Shown piece by piece: positions 19,337 through 23,594 of a stretch of DNA of 23,594 bases. The first letter of the stretch is position 1. Every line of letters starts with the position of its first letter. This DNA comes from a virus. The notes under the pieces are model-generated. The model was not told where the DNA came from and did no database searches. It saw only the letters and a program-made list of their open reading frames with translations. Where the stretch lies: the IMG/VR virus record IMGVR_UViG_3300042894_006732, positions 1 to 23,594 of that record; one strand, 5' to 3'. A program made the translations under genes and the position numbers.

Positions 19337-20496
19337 ACCAGCACCGTGGCCACGGTGATGCGCGACGTGTCGAAGGTGGCGCGCTGGCGGAGGAGGACCG
19401 CGAGGTTGACCGCGAAGACCGCGCCCGACGCGAGGCCCACGAAGGCCACCACGTCTTCGACGCCCGCCACGCCCATCACCGTTTCGATGATGCGCGCAAT
19501 GCGCACGGGGTCACCCGCGAGGAGCGTGTCACCCCAGGCCACCACCGCGGCCTTCACCGCGGCGTCCCCGGCGTAGGTGTCGCGGCGCGCGCCCACCGCC
19601 AGGGTGACGTAGACCGCGAGCTCCGTGGGGCGCGTGAACGCGACCGTGCGGGCCACGCCGTCCGCGTCGAGGGTGGTGCCCGAGGTGGACCCGTACGCGC
19701 GAATGCCCGCGGGCTTCGAGGCCCACAGCGCGGCGCGGATGTTCGCGTCGGTGCCACCGAGGACCAGGGCCTCGAAGGCGTGCGGCGGGATACCGTCCAC
19801 CGTCGCGTCCGTGGGGTTCTCGAACACCACCGCCTGGCGCACCGAGGCGACCGCGGAGAGCGCGGCGGTGATGGCGCCCACGGTGCCCGCGCCAGGGCCT
19901 TGAATCTCGCGCTCGCGGCGAAGGCGGAGCGCGGCGTCCGTCTCGACGGCGCGGCCGGGTGTGGCGTCCGCGAGGTTGGTAACGGCGCTCCACCCGGAAA
20001 CCGGCGTGGCAATGGTTGTGAGCGTGCCCGCGTACGCGAGGAACACGCCCGCGGTCTCCGCCTCCGCGGCCACGGTGATTTGCGCCGAGGACCCCGTGGA
20101 GTTCACGGCGTCCGCGAGCGTCACCCACCTGTTGGTGGTGTCACCCGCGACGTGCGCGACGGAGCCCGCGGGAATCGTGCGCCCGGCGGCGACGGTGAGG
20201 CGCAGAGAGACGGTGCCCTTGGTGGCGGGCGCGCGCGTGGTGCCCGTGATGGCGCAAAGGTCGTCCAGCGCCGAGAACGAAGCGTTGCGCGGAGAGCGCG
20301 CGCCGTAGACCAGCTCCGCCGCTTCCCAGAGCTCGCGGAGCTTCGTGGCCACCACGGCGTTGAGGTTGCCCACCACCGACTCCGCGGAGGTGTCCAACGT
20401 CGGGTCGATGGTCGCGCGCTGCGTCGCGGCGATCTCGTCGGCGATCTCCACCGCGGTCTTCGCGGTGAAGCCCGTGCTCGAGAGGCCCGCGGTCAA
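19333..20496 (-). CDS. Baseplate J-like protein
   Basis: 387 residues, the usual length of phage baseplate J / Mu gp47. The N-terminus FTAKTAVEIADEIAATQRAT followed by IDPTLDTSAESVVGNLNAVV is characteristic, as are ASFSALDDLCAITGTTRAPA (then TKGTV), the beta insertion TIPAGSVAHVAGDTTNRWVT, and TPGRAVETDAALRLRRERE. The C-terminal half holds VRQAVVFENPTDATVDGIPP and HAFEALVLGG. The protein is a wedge component of contractile tails. The start is TTG at 20496, overlapping the upstream stop as TTGA; the long in-frame extension upstream is antisense-like shadow. Confidence 0.9.
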   Translation of the reverse strand: MTAGLSSTGFTAKTAVEIADEIAATQRATIDPTLDTSAESVVGNLNAVVATKLRELWEAAELVYGARSPRNASFSALDDLCAITGTTRAPATKGTVSLRLTVAAGRTIPAGSVAHVAGDTTNRWVTLADAVNSTGSSAQITVAAEAETAGVFLAYAGTLTTIATPVSGWSAVTNLADATPGRAVETDAALRLRREREIQGPGAGTVGAITAALSAVASVRQAVVFENPTDATVDGIPPHAFEALVLGGTDANIRAALWASKPAGIRAYGSTSGTTLDADGVARTVAFTRPTELAVYVTLAVGARRDTYAGDAAVKAAVVAWGDTLLAGDPVRIARIIETVMGVAGVEDVVAFVGLASGAVFAVNLAVLLRQRATFDTSRITVATVLV

Positions 20497-20924
20497 GGCG
20501 TCACCCGGAAGGCGTCGAGGGTGACGGGCTCCCCGTCGATGGTGCGCGCGTCGAAGGCCACCGAGCTGGCGCGCGTAGCGCGGTCCAGGTCGAGGGAGAA
20601 GGAGCGGAGCGAGGCCACGCCGGGACACGTCGCGATTGCACGGCGGAGGAGGGCCTCCGCGAGCGCGGTGCGCCCTTTCGCGAGGATCACCGACAGGGCG
20701 GGAATGCCCACCGCGCGGTCCAAAACGTATTCGCCCTGCCACAGCGACAGGCGGAACCGGAGGCGCTGGCCCACGGCCTCCGCGCCCGGCTCGGTGAGGC
20801 GCGCACGCCCGCCCGCGAGGAGCATCCGGCCGGTGAGCGGGTCGAGGGCGAGGTCTCGCACGGGCGGAGCGTGCGCGGGCGCGCGTGCGAGATTCAACGG
20901 CGCGCACCCTCGCAACCCATTCAC
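20493..20924 (-). CDS. Baseplate wedge protein (Mu gp46 / gp25-W-like)
   Basis: 143 residues from GTG 20924. The recognisable part is DLALDPLTGRMLLAGGRARL followed by AVGQRLRFRLSLWQGEYVLD, then RAVGIPALSVILAKG and a C-terminal beta pair DARTIDGEPVTL. The Q-RL-R-RL-x-GE-xLD-xGxP pattern is that of gp25/W/gp46, small lysozyme-fold wedge proteins without activity. The N-terminus is uncertain: TTG 20897 (SD-like GAGGG upstream) or GTG 20861 would start closer to the family's usual length. The gene follows the inserted plus-strand lipoprotein gene, so it lacks the coupling seen elsewhere. Confidence 0.8.
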   Translation of the reverse strand: MNGLRGCAPLNLARAPAHAPPVRDLALDPLTGRMLLAGGRARLTEPGAEAVGQRLRFRLSLWQGEYVLDRAVGIPALSVILAKGRTALAEALLRRAIATCPGVASLRSFSLDLDRATRASSVAFDARTIDGEPVTLDAFRVTP

Positions 20925-20931
20925 GGAGCGC

Positions 20932-20961
20932 GTGACGTGCGTGCGAGCTCCGCCGTATCCT
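20932..20961 (+). promoter_or_regulatory. Promoter of the lipoprotein moron, probably leaderless
   Basis: GTGACG (20932-20937), an 18-nt spacer and TATCCT (20956-20961) lie 8 nt before the ATG at 20970, with no ribosome-binding site. The spacing is the same as at 6974-7012. It would give the moron expression independent of the late tail operon. Confidence 0.5.
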
Positions 20962-20969
20962 CCGCCCCG

Positions 20970-21515
20970 ATGGCCCTCCTACGTCTCGTCCTCCTCGTGG
21001 TGCTCCTCGTGGCGTGCGGTCCCGCTGTGTCCTCGGGCACGCCCACCGATGCGCCGCCCGAAGAGGGGACGTGCGCGGCCATCGCGGGAGGAGGGTGCGC
21101 GTGCGGCGCGGCCTCGGGCGTGTGGCGCTGCGTCGGCGAGTCGCCGGTGTGCGTGTGCAACGTGGCCGACGCCTCGAGCGATGTGGCCCCCGAGGACGTA
21201 CCCGAGGACACGAGCGGCCCCGATCCGGCCGCGTGCCTCGGGCCGTGCGCCGCGGACGCAGACTGTGAGCGAGCGTGCCGCACCACCGCGAGCGATCCGG
21301 CGGTGTATTGCTGCGTCGAGAGCCGGTGTGTGAGCGCGCGCGCCGCGTGTCCCGCGCCTGGCGTTGATGCGCGGGTCTGCACCGCCGGCGCCTGGGGTCC
21401 GGTGTGCGCTCGCACCGCGGACTGCAACCTCCTGTGCGGCGGGAGCTCGTGGTTCTGCACTCGTGGCGCGGCGGGCCTGCCTCGGTGCGAGAGCACCGCG
21501 GACGCGGGGCGGTAG
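20970..21515 (+). CDS. Cys-rich secreted lipoprotein (moron in tail operon)
   Basis: 181 residues. The signal peptide MALLRLVLLVVLLVACGPAV has a clear lipobox (LVAC), so lipid attachment at C16 is predicted. The mature part has a Thr/Pro/Glu linker, then many Cys in short loops: GGCACGAASGVWRCVGESPV, CVC, ACLGPCAADADCERACRT, YCCVESRC and DCNLLCGGSSWFC. 'DADCERAC'-type loops are familiar from myxobacterial surface proteins (from memory). It is the only plus-strand gene in the late tail block and has its own promoter. Its stop abuts the spike-gene stop (TAG|CTA). Likely a lysogenic-conversion gene altering the host envelope, for example for superinfection exclusion (inference). Confidence 0.82.
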   Translation: MALLRLVLLVVLLVACGPAVSSGTPTDAPPEEGTCAAIAGGGCACGAASGVWRCVGESPVCVCNVADASSDVAPEDVPEDTSGPDPAACLGPCAADADCERACRTTASDPAVYCCVESRCVSARAACPAPGVDARVCTAGAWGPVCARTADCNLLCGGSSWFCTRGAAGLPRCESTADAGR

Positions 21516-22319
21516 CTACGTCGCCTTCGCCTTCGTGGCCGCGGTCGAGGCGAGCGAGGGTATGGAGCCCGTGGGGGCCGCGGCGGTGCCTGTCACCGCG
21601 CCGCCCGTGGCGCTCGCGCCCGTGACCGCGTGGGTGTGCGCGTTGAACGCTGCGCGCACCGTCGAGAGCCGCGCGTCCACGAGCGCCGCGAGCGCCACGA
21701 AGTCACCGGCCACGCCCCCGAGGTGCACGGTTCCATCGGGGTCAACGGCCACAACGACCGCGTCCCCCTGTGCGATCTCCAGCGCGCCGTTGGGGCGGAG
21801 CGTGATGCGCGCGGCGCCCGCGTCGCTCCCGAGGACCAGCGCGGCGTCCGAGTTGGTGAGCACGCCGTCCGTGCCCGTAGCGCGCGGCGCGCGCGCGAGC
21901 GCGCGGGAGCGCACGTAGAGGCCGGGGAGCGCGACGCAGTTCGCGAGGTGGTGGCGCCGCAAGTCGTCGGGGTCCTGGGGTGCGCCATCGCCAGCACGCC
22001 ACGCGCCCGCGGAGCCCTCGAGCGGGAGGAGGAGGACGGTGTCGCCCGGTTGGAGTGCGCCCGCGAAGAACCACGAACCGATGCGCGGCCACACCACGGG
22101 CACCGAGGGCACCACCGGGCACTCCTCCCAGGTCACGGTCCCATCGCCCTGGGGGACGGGGAAGTTGAGGAGGGGGAGGATGTTCGCCGTCTGCGTCGCG
22201 GCGTCGTAGCTCTCGACGCGCCCCGGCTGTGGGCCTCGGTGTTGGAGCTCGTACCGCTCGAGGTGGGCCACGAGAAGGTCTTGGAGGTCCGGGTCGATGG
22301 GGCGCGGTCCGAAGCTCAT
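21516..22319 (-). CDS. Membrane-puncturing spike protein (Gp138/Mu gp45-like)
   Basis: 267 residues. The OB-type N-terminal region has GRVESYDAATQTANILPLLN, then VVPSVPVVWPRIGSWFFAGA and LQPGDTVLLLPLEGSAGAWR. Next comes DPDDLRRHHLANCVALPGLY, which matches the Gp138/gp45 type strongly. After a beta-helix-like segment (ARITLRPNGALEIAQGDAVV, then VDPDGTVHLGG) the C-terminus has FNAHTHAVTG (about 235-244). Such His-x-His tips can bind an iron ion in contractile phage spikes. ATG at 22319 overlaps the hub stop (ATGA). It forms the tip of the tail tube that pierces the outer membrane. Confidence 0.85.
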   Translation of the reverse strand: MSFGPRPIDPDLQDLLVAHLERYELQHRGPQPGRVESYDAATQTANILPLLNFPVPQGDGTVTWEECPVVPSVPVVWPRIGSWFFAGALQPGDTVLLLPLEGSAGAWRAGDGAPQDPDDLRRHHLANCVALPGLYVRSRALARAPRATGTDGVLTNSDAALVLGSDAGAARITLRPNGALEIAQGDAVVVAVDPDGTVHLGGVAGDFVALAALVDARLSTVRAAFNAHTHAVTGASATGGAVTGTAAAPTGSIPSLASTAATKAKAT

Positions 22320-23134
22320 TGCGGGCGCTCCTTTAGGGTCAAGTTCGCGTACCACTCTTCGCCGCGCGTGTTGCCGGTGAACTCCACCTCCTCCACGCGA
22401 TAAAGCCCGTTCACGATGGCGCTTCGAAGGTCCACCAGGCGCCCCGGCATGAGGTCCGGTTGAATGAGCCCCGTGGCCTTCACCGTGCGGGACTTGCCCA
22501 CCTCGGGGGAGCCCACGAGGCCGGTGTCCGGGGAGAGCACCACCGCCGTGCGTTGCAGCGCGCGCCCGATGGGGAGGAGCTGCAACACACCGTCTTGAAT
22601 CGACCACTCGAAGCCCGCGGTGGCGAGCACGCGCGCGAGCTCCGCGGCGGCGGAGCCGTGAACCACGGTCCCCTCCGCGAAGGTCGCGCCCACGCGTCCG
22701 AGCTCCGCGCCCTGGAGGGCCTCGGGGAGGTTGCCGCGCCCGATCCCGAGCGCGTCCGCGCACGCACCCACCACCTCCTCCACGCGCGCCCCGGCGGAGA
22801 AGGAGCGCGACACGCGCGCCGTCTGGAGAGCGTGTTCCCCGTCGCCGCCCGTGACGGTGCAGGCCCAATCCGTTCCCTCACGCACCACCGTCACCTTCCG
22901 CGAGTCGCCGCGGAAGAGCATGGTGAGCCCGCCCACGTAGCCCGCTTCAATCTGAACGAGCGCGCGGCGGAGGCCTCGAAGCTCTGCGCGGTGGGCCTCC
23001 GAGAGGTTGTAGACGATGAGATCGCACGTCCCCGCCCTCGCGCGGAGCGTGCGCTTCACCTTGAACTCCACGTCCAGCGCGCCCAACGCGAGCGTGCCCA
23101 CCTGGACCCTCCACGCGCGGCCGAAGAGCTCCAT
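22316..23134 (-). CDS. Baseplate hub protein (gpD / gp27-like)
   Basis: 272 residues. It starts MELFGRAWRVQVGTLALGAL followed by DVEFKVKRTLRARAGTCDLI. The stretch IVYNLSEAHRAEL...RRALVQIEAGYVG is the typical hub beginning ('vyNLs', 'v.leAGY'). Later VTVVREGTDWACTVTGGDGE, EWSIQDGVLQLLPIGRALQR and TGLVGSPEVGKS follow the family order of a gp27/gpD-type hub. The C-terminal IVNGLYRVEEVEFTGNTRGE, then EWYANLTLKERPQ is also characteristic. The hub sits on the tail tube end and holds the spike. ATG overlaps the plug-gene TAA by one base (TAATG). Confidence 0.82.
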   Translation of the reverse strand: MELFGRAWRVQVGTLALGALDVEFKVKRTLRARAGTCDLIVYNLSEAHRAELRGLRRALVQIEAGYVGGLTMLFRGDSRKVTVVREGTDWACTVTGGDGEHALQTARVSRSFSAGARVEEVVGACADALGIGRGNLPEALQGAELGRVGATFAEGTVVHGSAAAELARVLATAGFEWSIQDGVLQLLPIGRALQRTAVVLSPDTGLVGSPEVGKSRTVKATGLIQPDLMPGRLVDLRSAIVNGLYRVEEVEFTGNTRGEEWYANLTLKERPQ

Positions 23135-23472
23135 TACCCGAGCTCCCCGGGGTCGAGATACACGAGCGTGTGACGGGCCCCGAGGGAGGAGAAGGACGGG
23201 TCCTCGGGCGCGCGTGTGTCGCTGGCCAGCGTGTCCACCACCACGAGGTCACCGGGCGGGCGTCGCGCGTCCAGCACGCCGCGGAGCACCGGGTAACCCG
23301 TCGAGAGCCTCCGCCCCGAGGTGATGGCCACGCCGTCCTGGTCCTCCACGGTGAGGCGCCACCCGCCGTCACGTTGGCTCCACTCGAAGGTGAGGAGGTA
23401 GTCTCGCGAGGCCAGCGTGGTGCGCTGCGTCCACCTCGAAGCGCCCGCCGGGGTGCAAGGAATCTCATTCAC
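23134..23472 (-). CDS. Baseplate plug-like protein (Pam3 gp18/DUF6983-like)
   Basis: 112 residues from GTG 23472, which overlaps the upstream stop as GTGA. Visible are RDYLLTFEWSQRDGGWRLTV, then EDQDGVAITSGRRLSTGYPV and a terminal GARHTLVYLDPGELG. This 'Y-l-l-W-r-W-l-v-D-dG-i-G-l-gyp-L' pattern is that of the small beta proteins encoded just before the hub in Mu-like and Pam3-like tails. I recognise it from the pattern and position rather than from a search. Confidence 0.7.
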   Translation of the reverse strand: MNEIPCTPAGASRWTQRTTLASRDYLLTFEWSQRDGGWRLTVEDQDGVAITSGRRLSTGYPVLRGVLDARRPPGDLVVVDTLASDTRAPEDPSFSSLGARHTLVYLDPGELG

Positions 23473-23594
23473 GGGAGGAGGCTCCTCGCGCTGTCGAGGG
23501 CGCGGGCGAGGGTGGAGCGCCGGTCGGTGGCGCGGGCCGGTTGCGCGCCGCGCTGGCCCGCGCGCTGGCCCCGGCGCTGCGCGGGCGTGGTGAC
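23469..23594 (-). CDS. C-terminal end of an upstream tail gene (partial)
   Basis: 41 codons enter from the right edge and end with TGA at 23469, overlapping the plug GTG. The visible tail (RRGQRAGQRGAQPARATDRR, then STLARALDSARSLLP) is basic and low-complexity. In this gene order the upstream neighbour is often the tape-measure protein or a tube-end protein, but the fragment is too short to tell. Confidence 0.5.
   Translation of the reverse strand, partial: VTTPAQRRGQRAGQRGAQPARATDRRSTLARALDSARSLLP

Noticed and set aside
19333-20907. N-terminal extension of baseplate J to 20907
   Set aside because: The extra residues are Arg-rich shadow of the gp46-like gene; TTG at 20496 overlaps the upstream stop and starts right before the conserved J beginning.

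Overview
The window is part of a very GC-rich temperate bacteriophage with a contractile (myovirus-type) tail. The evidence is a coherent set of phage modules: small terminase-like protein, DnaB helicase, RusA-type resolvase, MazG, paired regulators with operators, DNA-modification genes, excisionase and tyrosine integrase, a lysis-type cassette, tail adhesins and a baseplate set. The host is probably a high-GC Myxococcota (deltaproteobacterial) species. That is an inference from base composition, a Cys-rich lipoprotein of a type common there, and a tRNA-Leu 3' end without an encoded CCA.

Layout. (1) 1-6390, minus strand: an early operon reading leftward from a small XRE regulator through zinc-ribbon proteins, a dNTP pyrophosphohydrolase/replication fusion carrying an iteron array, DnaB, MazG and RusA to a TerS-like gene, then off the left edge. 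All eleven junctions are ATGA, GTGA or similar overlaps. (2) 6391-7331: an immunity region with four copies of a TACG-N6-CGTA operator, a larger divergent regulator and a small unknown gene. (3) 7332-12560, plus strand: small Cys-rich proteins, a C5-cytosine methyltransferase, a Mom-type adenine-modification protein, an excisionase-like protein and integrase. (4) 12535-12725: an attP-like site made of arm-type repeats on both sides of a tRNA-Leu 3' end with a terminator. (5) 12733-14961, minus: a lysis-type cassette of small membrane proteins, a possible divergent lysozyme, and an unusual protein joining a complete two-component receiver domain to membrane segments. (6) 15024-23594, minus: tail fibre, LamG-like adhesin, BNR-propeller fibre, gpI-like, baseplate J, gp46/gp25-like, spike, hub and plug proteins, plus the end of a further gene. 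A Cys-rich lipoprotein gene (20970-21515, plus strand) sits inside this block as a moron.

The leftward operon leaves the window at terminase, and leftward tail genes enter from the right and end at attP. This fits one circular phage map (early, terminase, head, tail, lysis) with the int/modification arc on the other strand. Because attP is flanked by phage genes on both sides, the sequence looks like the unintegrated form. Several genes share a leaderless promoter layout: TANNNT, 7-8 nt, then ATG.
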